Assembly (NCBI GenBank): GCA_022865845.1
Contig: JALHUC010000490.1
Location: 1-6,260 of the forward strand
DNA from: a bacterium
GTDB lineage: Bacteria; BMS3Abin14
DNA: 6,260 nt
Reading direction: 5' to 3'
Positions 1-6,147 of the stretch are shown one piece after another (position 1 is the first letter of the stretch; each line of letters starts with the position of its first letter). Below the pieces are notes generated by a model. It was given only the letters and a program-made list of their open reading frames with translations, did not search any database and was not told the origin of the DNA. The position numbers and the translations under genes are program-made.

Positions 1-9
1 AAATAGTAA

Positions 10-38
10 CAAGCCCGGCAATAGCCGGGCTTGTTTTT
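10..38. terminator. Rho-independent terminator, probably bidirectional
   Basis: A perfect 10-bp GC-rich stem (CAAGCCCGGC at 10-19 pairing with GCCGGGCTTG at 24-33) closes an AATA tetraloop. On the plus strand it is followed directly by TTTTT (34-38), a classic intrinsic terminator for a gene lying off the left edge. Read on the minus strand, the stem is followed by TTACTATTT, a looser U-rich tail, so it can also end the leftward DUF1499 transcript. The use in both directions is inferred from convergent layout; the gene to the left is not in the window. Confidence 0.88.
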
Positions 39-93
39 GTCCAATGTCATGGCACGGTCTAACAGGGATGAAGGGGCTAGAGGAAAAATACTT

Positions 94-125
94 GTGCACA
101 GGTGCACTGGTGCACTAGTGCACTG
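94..125. repeat. Four tandem copies of an 8-mer GTGCACWR
   Basis: Four head-to-tail units, GTGCACAG (94-101), GTGCACTG (102-109), GTGCACTA (110-117) and GTGCACTG (118-125), share the palindromic core GTGCAC. The array covers the last codons and the TAG stop (115-117) of the leftward DUF1499 gene and continues into its 3' flank. The period of eight is not a multiple of three, so loss or gain of a unit would change the C-terminus. Whether it is a simple slippage repeat or a binding-site cluster cannot be told from one sequence. Confidence 0.8.
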
Positions 126-588
126 AGTTTCTCATATCCCCTTGATCCCTGTTCCCCAGGTACTTCGCTCTGATCTTCTCAACCCGTTTCCGGTTCACCC
201 CCAGGTCCCAGGACCCCGTACGAGCCGCGGACCTCACATGGATCACCTTCCCGTCTTCGGACACCTTAAACAGGGTGTCGTCCACAAACCCCAGAAGTGA
301 TCGAAACTCCGCCTCGATCCTGTCTGGTGAACTGGATACAACGGTTGCTCTCGGCATAGACCTTATGATCGCTGTGAGCAGTTCCATGGATTGGAAAGAG
401 GTGCCCTCCAGGGGAAACGGTTCGATCCTTTTTGCCTGATCCCGCGCCAGGCTGGACACACAGTTGGGCGTGCCTGGACACGCAGGGAAGTCGAGGTCTT
501 TTTGACTGATCTGAGGATCTTGTATTTCGTTTGCCATGGTCAGCACCGGTAACAGGAGCAGCATGAGAATGATGACTTTTGTTTTCAT
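115..588 (-). CDS. Secreted DUF1499 family protein
   Basis: This 157-residue protein has the hallmarks of the DUF1499 family, whose biochemical role is unknown. Residues 1-19 look like a Sec signal peptide: MKTK, a hydrophobic run of Ile, Leu and Val, and a probable cleavage after TMA, so the mature protein should be periplasmic. There is no lipobox cysteine. Family signatures are CPGTPNCVSS at 37-46 (Cys37 and Cys43), RIEAEFRSLLGFVDD at 90-104, and the basic C-terminal block with RSAARTGSWDLGVNRKR at 119-135. The start is the only sensible one in front of the signal peptide, but the ribosome-binding site is weak: a GAGG lies about 22 bases upstream. It lies 79 bases after the DUF2207 gene on the same strand with no terminator in between, so co-transcription is possible. 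Its stop codon lies inside a tandem 8-mer array, so the last residues are of doubtful significance. Confidence 0.88.
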   Translation of the reverse strand: MKTKVIILMLLLLPVLTMANEIQDPQISQKDLDFPACPGTPNCVSSLARDQAKRIEPFPLEGTSFQSMELLTAIIRSMPRATVVSSSPDRIEAEFRSLLGFVDDTLFKVSEDGKVIHVRSAARTGSWDLGVNRKRVEKIRAKYLGNRDQGDMRNSVH

Positions 589-667
589 AAGTAGTTAGTT
601 TCGGTTTAATCCTCTTTTTCGTTCTTCACTTTGGCCTTTGGACTATGGTGGCACACAATGAGTGCCA

Positions 668-2557
668 CTACCAACCCCCTCCCCCCCCTCCTCCGCCTCC
701 ACCACCGGAACTTCCCCCTCCGCCAAACCCGGAAGATGAGCCCGGGGCGGTGGATGAAGAGGAGATCGCCGATGAAAGGGAGGAGCCCAGACCGGAGGCG
801 AAACGGCCTGTGTGCATACTGTCCCAGTGGTGGCCGTGATACCAGCCTGGGGAGTACCCCTCGCTGGCCGCTGCCTCAGACAGCACATCGGCGAATTTTT
901 CAGACCACTCCTGGTCAACCTCCAGGGCCAGAGCGTAGGGCAGATATTTTTCGAACAGCTCAGGTGTTTTATCCGGGGGATGAAGCTTTTCCAGACGGTG
1001 CTCCTCAGCCGTGGACAGGTACATTTTGAAGCCTTCGATCCGGTCCATGATCCTGCGGCCAAGGTTGGTTGGTGATTTGAGGAGAATGTAGAAAAGAAGG
1101 TTGATCACAACGAAAAAGACGAGGGTTGCCAGGAAAACAAGGGAAGTCACCTTTGCGAAAGCGCCACCGGCCATGACGAGAAAAAAGGTGAAGGTGGCGG
1201 CCATGGCGAATTTTCTGGAGGCCCAGAGAAAAAGGGTTGCAGCCGTCCATGGAGTGAACCAAAGGACGATGAACAGGAGGAAAGGGCCACCGGATCGGGA
1301 TCCCCCGCTGATACCCACGAGGAGGATGATAGCGATGGAAATGAGCACACCCACAGTCATGTAGCCGCTGTTATTGACGATAGTACTCTTGTGATACTCT
1401 TCCTTGAGAAGGCTTTTAAGGGCATCCATGGCGAGTGACACTTTTTTGTGGTTCTCGCTTTCCAGTTTGAGGGTCATGGCGCTGTCTGGAAACAGCCTCT
1501 TTACCAGCCTCATCTCCCCCCTGGACAGTGCGGCCTTTGGCTCTTCTTTGGTCCTTTTGAGCGTATATACCCTGGAAAGGCCGAAAGCCTTGCTCTCTTC
1601 GCTGATGGTGAGGTATCCCTTAACCGCAAGATTGATCACAGCCGACGCGAAGGCTTTGTCATCGAACCCCATCTCCATAATGTACCGCATGGCCGCGGGA
1701 GACATATTGTCCGGGGGTTCGAAGCGGGGGATCACAGTTCCTTTTTCCGGATCTTTCCCGACCTTCATCCAGGCCCAGAAATAATAAGCGAACAGGATCA
1801 GCAACCCGGCCAAAGCAGCAGCCAGGCTTTTGTTGTCGGAAAGGAAAAAAGCGGTTTTTTGTGCTCGGCTCGGTTCGGCAACGTGCCCCTTGGGCCAGCC
1901 CAGCACGATGGTAAGGCCCTCCCGTGGTGCGAGGCGGCGCGTCGTTTTAAAGGTTACGAGGCCTTCGGCGTCGATCCTGGAAGAGTAGGCTCCTTCCCGG
2001 CTGTTCTGGGGACCCGTGTAGCCCCCTGTCCTCATGGAGTTTCCGGGAACTGAAGAGGGGAGCGTCACAGCCGCGGAGGCCTTCAAGATGGGAAAATCCC
2101 AGCCGTTGCCGGTTACGTTCCAGTAAAGTTCATCGTGATCCTCGAAATAGCCCAGCTGTCGATCGGTGCGATAGATCAATTTGTAGGTGTACACACCCGG
2201 TTTCAGAAAGACATCGCTTTGCCCGGCGTATATACCTATCCCGTTGCTACGGTCTCTTGTGTGATAGGGTTCAGGTCGGCCGTCTCTTTCCACTCCCAGC
2301 AGAGTAAAATCAACTGACACCCGGTTCCCCGCCCGGTCTTTATATGTGGTGGGAAAGTCGCGATATATGCCGCGTTTGATGATGTTGCCTTCGGCACGGA
2401 CCTGGATGGTCTCAGTCACCGTCATGGAAGCGTCCTGTGTGACAATAATATTACTGTGCCAATCGAGAATTTCCTCAACCGCGTAGGCCGGGCAAACCAC
2501 GGTTGCCCATGCAGCCAGGACCAGACAGAAAAATGCAATCACCCGAAACTGGTTCAT
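668..2557 (-). CDS. DUF2207 membrane protein with poly-glycine tail
   Basis: This 629-residue protein belongs to the DUF2207 family of predicted membrane proteins. Its function is unknown, but it is often encoded beside LemA. Residues 1-26 are a signal peptide ending AYA. Residues about 28-222 form the extracytoplasmic DUF2207 domain, with the typical RGIYRDFP (62-69) and a DHDELYWNVTGNGWDFPI stretch (140-157). One membrane helix follows at about 244-264, then a soluble region at 265-398, then helices at about 399-416, 425-446, 450-468 and 471-493. The conserved cytoplasmic tail motifs are GRRIMDRIEGFKMYL (500-514) and FEKYLPYALALEVDQEW (535-551). The tail is Ser-rich, then Gly-rich, ending in eleven glycines and a final Trp. 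The ATG overlaps the lemA TAA by one base (TAATG), which points to translational coupling. The glycine tail is typical of this family, where its job is unknown. Confidence 0.9.
   Translation of the reverse strand: MNQFRVIAFFCLVLAAWATVVCPAYAVEEILDWHSNIIVTQDASMTVTETIQVRAEGNIIKRGIYRDFPTTYKDRAGNRVSVDFTLLGVERDGRPEPYHTRDRSNGIGIYAGQSDVFLKPGVYTYKLIYRTDRQLGYFEDHDELYWNVTGNGWDFPILKASAAVTLPSSVPGNSMRTGGYTGPQNSREGAYSSRIDAEGLVTFKTTRRLAPREGLTIVLGWPKGHVAEPSRAQKTAFFLSDNKSLAAALAGLLILFAYYFWAWMKVGKDPEKGTVIPRFEPPDNMSPAAMRYIMEMGFDDKAFASAVINLAVKGYLTISEESKAFGLSRVYTLKRTKEEPKAALSRGEMRLVKRLFPDSAMTLKLESENHKKVSLAMDALKSLLKEEYHKSTIVNNSGYMTVGVLISIAIILLVGISGGSRSGGPFLLFIVLWFTPWTAATLFLWASRKFAMAATFTFFLVMAGGAFAKVTSLVFLATLVFFVVINLLFYILLKSPTNLGRRIMDRIEGFKMYLSTAEEHRLEKLHPPDKTPELFEKYLPYALALEVDQEWSEKFADVLSEAAASEGYSPGWYHGHHWDSMHTGRFASGLGSSLSSAISSSSTAPGSSSGFGGGGSSGGGGGGGGGGGW
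674..706 (-). repeat. Poly-glycine codon tract with G8 and G5 runs
   Basis: Eleven consecutive GGN codons encode the C-terminal glycine run of the DUF2207 protein. On the plus strand it reads as C5 (675-679) and C8 (681-688) separated by a single T. The G8 run lies five codons from the stop, so a one-base slip would remove the normal Trp-stop ending. The tract also creates a spurious proline-rich frame on the plus strand. Confidence 0.8.
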
Positions 2558-3108
2558 TAAAACTGAACCTTGGGCGCATCCCTTTCGGTGGCAAGCTCTA
2601 TCTCGAAGTAATCGGCTGCGTTAAACCCGAAAGAGCTGGCGATGAAGTTGGAGGGGAAGGACTGGACAAGGATGTTCATGTCCCGGGCCGCACCGTTGTA
2701 GTAGCGCCGGGCGAACTGGATCTGTTCCTCTATCTCTGACAACTGTTCCTGCAGATCGAGAAAATTCTGGTTGGCCTTGAGATCCGGATAGGCCTCAGCC
2801 AGGGCAAATACCTGCCGCAGCATCCCTGTAAGGGCTGTCTCCAGGGGCGCTTTTTCCGCAGCAGTCTGGGCCTTACCGGCGGCGTTCCTGAGTTCGACCA
2901 CCTTAGACAGGGTGCCTTCCTCATGTTTGGTGTACCCTTTCACAGTCTCAACCAGGTTGGGGATCAGATCGTATCGGCGCTTGAGCTGTACGTCGATGCC
3001 GCTCCACCCCTCGAGAACGAGGTTCCTGTTCTTAACCAGTTTGTTGAAAATGACCACCGCCCAAAGGGCGATGAGGACGATAACGCCCAGAAAAATCCAT
3101 CCAGCCAT
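2557..3108 (-). CDS. lemA: LemA family membrane protein
   Basis: This 183-residue protein is a full-length LemA family member. One N-terminal membrane helix (about 4-22) has the N-terminus probably outside, and the rest is an alpha-helical cytoplasmic-type domain. Clear family motifs are WSGIDVQLKRRYDLIPNLV (35-53), a coiled helical stretch at 63-103, YPDLKANQNF (107-116), FARRYYNGAARDMN (132-145), FPSN (151-154) and YFE (167-169). The molecular role of LemA is not settled; it commonly stands next to DUF2207 or TPM-domain proteins and is thought to act at the envelope. The start is well supported by GGGGAGA six bases upstream on the minus strand (around 3113-3118). It is the first gene of the leftward cluster, and its stop codon shares a base with the next start. 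Confidence 0.94.
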   Translation of the reverse strand: MAGWIFLGVIVLIALWAVVIFNKLVKNRNLVLEGWSGIDVQLKRRYDLIPNLVETVKGYTKHEEGTLSKVVELRNAAGKAQTAAEKAPLETALTGMLRQVFALAEAYPDLKANQNFLDLQEQLSEIEEQIQFARRYYNGAARDMNILVQSFPSNFIASSFGFNAADYFEIELATERDAPKVQF

Positions 3109-3330
3109 GGTTCTCCCCTTTCCGAAGAATTACCGTGAGTTTATTCCGAAATTTTGAACGATTAATGGGCAAAAGGGAAGAGGGTATGGTTAACAAGTTT
3201 TTAGACTACGAATTAAATGACGCTTTTAAGAGGTCAATTAACTGAATAGACATCCTATGATTTGCGAATTATGATATCAATATAGTCATATTGGCCAACC
3301 CCGGCAACAAGGAAGCTATGAGGCTATAAA
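3109..3330. promoter_or_regulatory. AT-rich divergent intergenic region
   Basis: These 222 bases separate the leftward lemA cluster from the rightward DUF202 gene and must hold promoters for both. They are clearly richer in A and T than the flanking genes. The rightward promoter is described separately. For the leftward direction a TTGACC-like -35 (complement of 3232-3237) exists, but no good -10 lies at the proper distance, so no leftward promoter is called. A short imperfect dyad, ATGATAT (3271-3277) against ATAGTCAT (3282-3289), and the 8-bp palindrome TGATATCA (3272-3279) overlap the rightward -10 and could be an operator. No reading frame of interest is seen. Confidence 0.6.
3247..3275 (+). 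promoter_or_regulatory. Sigma70-type promoter for the DUF202 gene
   Basis: TAGACA (3247-3252, five of six matches to TTGACA) is followed after exactly 17 bases by TATGAT (3270-3275, five of six matches to TATAAT). Transcription would start near 3282, giving a leader of about 50 bases before the ATG at 3331. A second TATGAT copy sits at 3256-3261 without a matching -35. The call rests on consensus matching only. Confidence 0.6.
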
Positions 3331-3729
3331 ATGGAAGACCTGAAACTCTCTTACTCAGACACTCTTGCCAAAAAAAGAACAGCTATGGCCGTTCAGAGGA
3401 CAGCCATGGCCCTGGAACGGTCCATAATGGCATGGCTGCGCACCTCCCTTTCCATGGTCGGTTTCGGTTTCACAATTTTCAAATTCCTTGCTTCCATGCA
3501 GGCGCAAGGGTTGACTGCGGATATGCGGGACACCGCCCCCCGCGATATCGGGCTTTTCCTGGTGACTCTGGGCGTGGCCGCCTCGTTCTTCGGTTCCTGG
3601 GAATACTGGAAAGGCCTGAAGGATCTGGGCAAAGAGCACGAGGGTGTTAAAATGAAATGGTTTCCCATCGTGGCGACCGGTTCCATGGGGGTTCTGGGGC
3701 TGCTGCTGATCGTCAGGATCATTCTTTAG
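3331..3729 (+). CDS. DUF202 / YidH-type inner membrane protein
   Basis: This 132-residue protein fits the small DUF202 family, to which YidH belongs and whose function is unknown. The diagnostic N-terminal block is present: RTAMALERSIMAWLRTSLS at 23-41, leading directly into helix 1 (about 33-55). Two more helices lie at about 72-92 and 111-131, so it is a three-helix inner membrane protein of normal length. A preceding related block, RTAMAVQR (16-23), repeats the start of the signature, as is usual in this branch (LA..R..LA.ER pattern). The start is supported by GAGG at 3320-3323, seven bases before ATG, with AAGGAAG further upstream. It is the first gene after the promoter at 3247-3275, and the next gene begins 17 bases after its stop, so the two are probably co-transcribed. 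Confidence 0.9.
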   Translation: MEDLKLSYSDTLAKKRTAMAVQRTAMALERSIMAWLRTSLSMVGFGFTIFKFLASMQAQGLTADMRDTAPRDIGLFLVTLGVAASFFGSWEYWKGLKDLGKEHEGVKMKWFPIVATGSMGVLGLLLIVRIIL

Positions 3730-3746
3730 AGCAACGAAAGGTAGAA

Positions 3747-4496
3747 ATGCATCTGCAAAATATCGAGCCCCTGCTGTCTGCTCTCCTGTATTCGGCTATT
3801 TTCTATTTCGGGTCCAGGATACCCATGCCTCGGGAGGGGGAACGCTTTTACCGCCGGGTCATATCCCTTTCTGCCGGGGTCGGGGTGGCTTACGTGTTCC
3901 TGGGACTTTTGCCGGAGCTTAACGTCGCCCGGGAGATTCTTCTGGAATCTGCCGAGCCGCACACCATGCTCTTTGAACAGTACAGGGTCTACCTGGGGGC
4001 GCTGTCAGGCTTTATTGCCTTTTATGGTGTGCATCACCTGCTGGCACTCACTTCCAAAGGAACCATCGATGAGGGCGTGTGGCGGGCAGGGAACTGGCCT
4101 TTTCTTCTGTATGTGTCGGTTTTTTTTCTTTACGTCGGGCTTGTGACATACTTCAAGGTCAACTCCCTGGAGGAGGTCCACGGCTCCAGGGATTTTTACA
4201 CCATAGCAATGGGGTTCCATCTTTTTCTCATCGATTATTCCTTAAGGCGTGAATACGGGGAACTATACTTAAAAAGAGTTAAAAATGTCCTCGCGGCGGC
4301 ACCGCTGCTGGGCTGGATGGTTGGAATGTATGTCATTTTTCCAGTCACGGTGGTTATTCCGCTGGCCGGTGTTATCGCCGGGGGGATCATCATGAACACG
4401 ATGCTCATGGAAATGCCCCGGGATACGCAGAGCCGGTTCCCCTATTTTCTCATGGGAGCGGTGCTTTTCAGCGCCGTGATCCTGGCCTTCCACTGA
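3747..4496 (+). CDS. Eight-helix membrane protein, ZIP-like
   Basis: This 249-residue integral membrane protein has about eight predicted helices: 6-23, 38-56, 80-100, 117-136, 148-166, 181-199, 200-221 and 231-248. I chose the ATG at 3747 because GAAAGG (3736-3741) stands five bases before it and it avoids a 73-base overlap with the DUF202 gene; an in-frame ATG at 3657 would add 30 polar, unlikely residues. Helix 2 contains SAGVGVAYVFLGLLPEL (42-58), reminiscent of ZIP metal transporters, and eight helices is also the ZIP number. Potential ligand residues inside or near helices are His96, His97, His158 and Asp163, but the canonical ZIP HNxxxD and HExxH-type motifs are absent. The C-terminal pattern GGIIMN..L.E.P...QSRFPYFL.GA (212-238) resembles a set of uncharacterised bacterial membrane proteins. 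Transport activity is therefore a guess. It is likely co-transcribed with the DUF202 gene. Confidence 0.75.
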   Translation: MHLQNIEPLLSALLYSAIFYFGSRIPMPREGERFYRRVISLSAGVGVAYVFLGLLPELNVAREILLESAEPHTMLFEQYRVYLGALSGFIAFYGVHHLLALTSKGTIDEGVWRAGNWPFLLYVSVFFLYVGLVTYFKVNSLEEVHGSRDFYTIAMGFHLFLIDYSLRREYGELYLKRVKNVLAAAPLLGWMVGMYVIFPVTVVIPLAGVIAGGIIMNTMLMEMPRDTQSRFPYFLMGAVLFSAVILAFH

Positions 4497-4545
4497 TTTT
4501 TCAGGAGTGAATATTGGGCCTTTTTTCGGACCGAGATCCTGTTTT

Positions 4546-4590
4546 AACCGGAAACATCCCTTGCCGAAATTCCTTGTCGGGTTTCCGGTT
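4546..4590. promoter_or_regulatory. Compound inverted repeat upstream of the maturase gene
   Basis: AACCGGAAAC (4546-4555) and GTTTCCGGTT (4581-4590) are a perfect 10-bp inverted repeat. Inside its 25-base loop, CCGA (4564-4567) pairs with TCGG (4577-4580), and this inner stem stacks directly on the outer one on the 3' side, leaving an 8-base bulge (4556-4563). Neither side is followed by a T-run, so it is not a standard intrinsic terminator. The rest of the gap 4497-4670 shows no convincing promoter or gene. It could be an RNA hairpin that ends or stabilises the upstream mRNA, or a protein-binding site controlling the maturase gene. Confidence 0.6.
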
Positions 4591-4670
4591 GTGTAAATTC
4601 CCGGCTCGTTATCCGGATGGTCGCCCCCCCAGGGTTCTTCACCTCCGGCCCGGAAAGTCACTGGTGATCC

Positions 4671-5963
4671 ATGGTACCTGAGCCGGCACAGACACTCCCT
4701 GCTTTTCACATAATGGCCAAACCGGTGGGTTCCAGGTGCAACCTGGACTGCGCGTACTGCTTTTACCTCAAGAAAGTATCCCTTTATCCGGACAGCTCCT
4801 TCAGGATGTCCGATGAGATGATGGAAGACTACATCCGTCAGACCATCGAGGCGCACCGCGTGCCCCAGGTCACCATCGCCTGGCAGGGGGGTGAACCGAC
4901 GCTTATGGGCCTCGATTTCTTCCGCCGCGTTGTGGAGGTGGAGAAGAAGTACATCCGTCCCGGGATGCGGATCGAAAACACCCTGCAGACCAACGGTGTG
5001 CTCCTGGACGACGAGTGGTGCCGGTTCCTCCATGAGAACAGCTTCCTCATCGGGTTAAGCGTTGACGGCCCAAAACATCTGCACGATGTCTACCGCCGCG
5101 ACAAGGGCGGCAAGGGGACCTTCGACAAGGTCCTGCGCGCGGCCCGGCTGCTCCAGAAGCACAAGGTGGAATTCAACATCCTGTGTACGGTCAACGCGGT
5201 CAACAGCCGGCACCCCCTGGAGGTCTACCGTTTTTTCAGGGACGAACTGGGTGCGAAATACCTGCAGTTCATCCCCATCGTCGAGCGCGATAACGACACC
5301 GGCAACCAGGAAGGCCTGCGTGTCACGGACCGCTCCGTGGAGCCGGAGCAGTGGGGCAACTTCCTCATCGAGATCTTCGACGAATGGGTCACCCGGGATG
5401 TGGGCACCATGTTCGTACTTTTCTTCGACGCCGTCCTGGCATCCTACGTGCGCGGCTACTCCACCATCTGCACCCTGCAGCCCACCTGCGGCCAGGGCAT
5501 GGCCCTGGAGCACAACGGGGACGCCTACTCATGCGACCACTATGTCGAGCCGAAATACCGGCTGGGCAACATCAAGGACGATCCTGTGGGGGTGCTGGTG
5601 TCCTCACAAAAGCAGAAGACCTTCGGTCTGGATAAAACCGACACATTGCCGGCCTATTGCCGGGAGTGCGAGTACCTCTTTACCTGCCACGGCGAGTGCC
5701 CCAAGAACAGGGTGCTCACAACGCCGGACGGGGAGCCGGGGTTGAACTGGCTCTGCGAGGGGCTCAAGAAATTCTTTGCCCACACACAGCAGGAGATGCA
5801 GATCATGGCCCAGCTTCTCCAGCGCGGCCAGCCGGCGGACGGGATCATGCCCATCCTCGCCCGGGCCCGTAATCAGCAGCGCAGTAAGTTCAATGATGTC
5901 GGCCGTAACGATCCTTGCCCGTGCGGCAGCGGACTGAAGTTCAAAAAGTGTCACGGAAAGTAA
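4671..5963 (+). CDS. Anaerobic sulfatase-maturating enzyme, radical SAM/SPASM
   Basis: This 430-residue protein matches anaerobic sulfatase-maturating enzymes, which convert an active-site Cys or Ser of type I sulfatases into formylglycine. The radical SAM cluster motif is CNLDCAYC (Cys23, Cys27, Cys30), followed by WQGGEPT (71-77) for SAM binding. The SPASM domain has all eight auxiliary-cluster cysteines (267, 273, 288, 330, 333, 339, 343, 362), with spacings nearly those of the characterised clostridial enzyme. Asp289 directly after Cys288 corresponds to its proposed catalytic base. A SEC-C zinc motif ends the protein: GRNDPCPCGSGLKFKKCHG (411-429). The start is the first ATG after an in-frame TGA (4665-4667); the ribosome-binding site is poor (GGTGA three bases away, or GGAAAG 13 bases away), and Met15 is an alternative. 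Third codon positions are richer in G and C than in the upstream membrane-protein genes. No sulfatase is in the window, so another substrate or a distant sulfatase is possible. Confidence 0.92.
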   Translation: MVPEPAQTLPAFHIMAKPVGSRCNLDCAYCFYLKKVSLYPDSSFRMSDEMMEDYIRQTIEAHRVPQVTIAWQGGEPTLMGLDFFRRVVEVEKKYIRPGMRIENTLQTNGVLLDDEWCRFLHENSFLIGLSVDGPKHLHDVYRRDKGGKGTFDKVLRAARLLQKHKVEFNILCTVNAVNSRHPLEVYRFFRDELGAKYLQFIPIVERDNDTGNQEGLRVTDRSVEPEQWGNFLIEIFDEWVTRDVGTMFVLFFDAVLASYVRGYSTICTLQPTCGQGMALEHNGDAYSCDHYVEPKYRLGNIKDDPVGVLVSSQKQKTFGLDKTDTLPAYCRECEYLFTCHGECPKNRVLTTPDGEPGLNWLCEGLKKFFAHTQQEMQIMAQLLQRGQPADGIMPILARARNQQRSKFNDVGRNDPCPCGSGLKFKKCHGK

Positions 5964-5965
5964 AG

Positions 5966-6038
5966 GCGATCAGTCCTATCAGTTATCTAAATTGAAAAGG
6001 AGCAAAGGATAATGGCATAGAAGAAACTGATTGATCGC
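5966..6038 (+). promoter_or_regulatory. Long bulged inverted repeat in the maturase-DUF1254 gap
   Basis: GCGATCA (5966-5972) pairs with TGATCGC (6032-6038), and ATCAGTT (5978-5984) pairs with AACTGAT (6025-6031). On the 3' side the two arms are contiguous; on the 5' side a five-base bulge separates them. This makes a 14-bp stem starting three bases after the maturase stop. The 40-base loop holds AAGGAG, AAAGGAT and an ATG-GCA-TAG mini frame. No T-run follows, so it is not a standard terminator. A regulatory leader structure is an inference. Confidence 0.5.
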
Positions 6039-6092
6039 GGGGAACGCTTATTCTGGGGGGGTATTCCTGATCCATATACGCCGCCATTTTGA
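6012..6092 (+). pseudogene. Possible broken micro-ORF with early TAG
   Basis: An ATG at 6012 has a good ribosome-binding site (AAGGAG ending nine bases before it) but meets TAG after one alanine codon. If the TAG at 6018-6020 is ignored, the same frame runs 23 more codons to a TGA (6090-6092) and reads like protein, with GERLFWGGIPDPYTPPF at its end. I do not recognise this sequence. It may be a two-codon leader peptide, a decayed small gene, or chance. It lies between the maturase and DUF1254 genes, with its start region inside the loop of the inverted repeat at 5966-6038. A second ATG for the downstream part is not available. Confidence 0.25.
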
Positions 6093-6135
6093 AGTTTTCC
6101 CTATTACTGAAGTGAACAAGCCACTTAATCGCTAA

Positions 6136-6142
6136 AAGGAGG
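6136..6142 (+). promoter_or_regulatory. Strong ribosome-binding site of the DUF1254 gene
   Basis: AAGGAGG stands five bases before the ATG at 6148. It is the best Shine-Dalgarno match in the window and fixes the start of the gene that runs off the right edge. The 45 bases before it show no convincing promoter, although AAGTG (6110-6114) and CACTT (6122-6126) form a small dyad just upstream. Confidence 0.8.
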
Positions 6143-6147
6143 AAATT

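Noticed and set aside
48..70. Sigma54-type promoter starting TGGCAC
   Set aside because: TGGCAC occurs, but the required GC-containing -12 element is missing at the right distance.
94..125. CRISPR array
   Set aside because: The units are eight bases long and directly adjacent, with no spacers and no cas genes nearby.
645..839. Plus-strand proline-rich frame of 64 codons
   Set aside because: It is the antisense of the glycine and serine tail of the DUF2207 gene; the proline run is simply GGN codons read backwards.
1448..2053. Plus-strand frame of 201 codons
   Set aside because: It lies wholly antisense inside the DUF2207 gene, which has clear family motifs and helices; the frame shows no recognisable domain and no ribosome-binding site.
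3657..3746. Upstream extension of the eight-helix protein to the ATG at 3657
   Set aside because: The extra 30 residues are polar, overlap the DUF202 gene by 73 bases and lack a ribosome-binding site, while the ATG at 3747 has one.
4497..4540. Terminator after the eight-helix membrane protein
   Set aside because: The T6 run at 4521-4526 is not preceded by a stable GC-rich stem; only a tiny TCGGACCGA palindrome is present.
4269..5033. Minus-strand frame of 254 codons
   Set aside because: It runs antisense across the end of the membrane-protein gene, the gap and the start of the maturase gene. Its product is rich in His, Gly and Pro with no recognisable family, as expected for an antisense shadow.
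5062..5745. Plus-strand frame of 227 codons inside the maturase gene
   Set aside because: Its Ser, Thr, Arg and Pro-heavy composition is typical of an out-of-frame read of GC-rich coding DNA, and it overlaps the firmly identified radical SAM gene.
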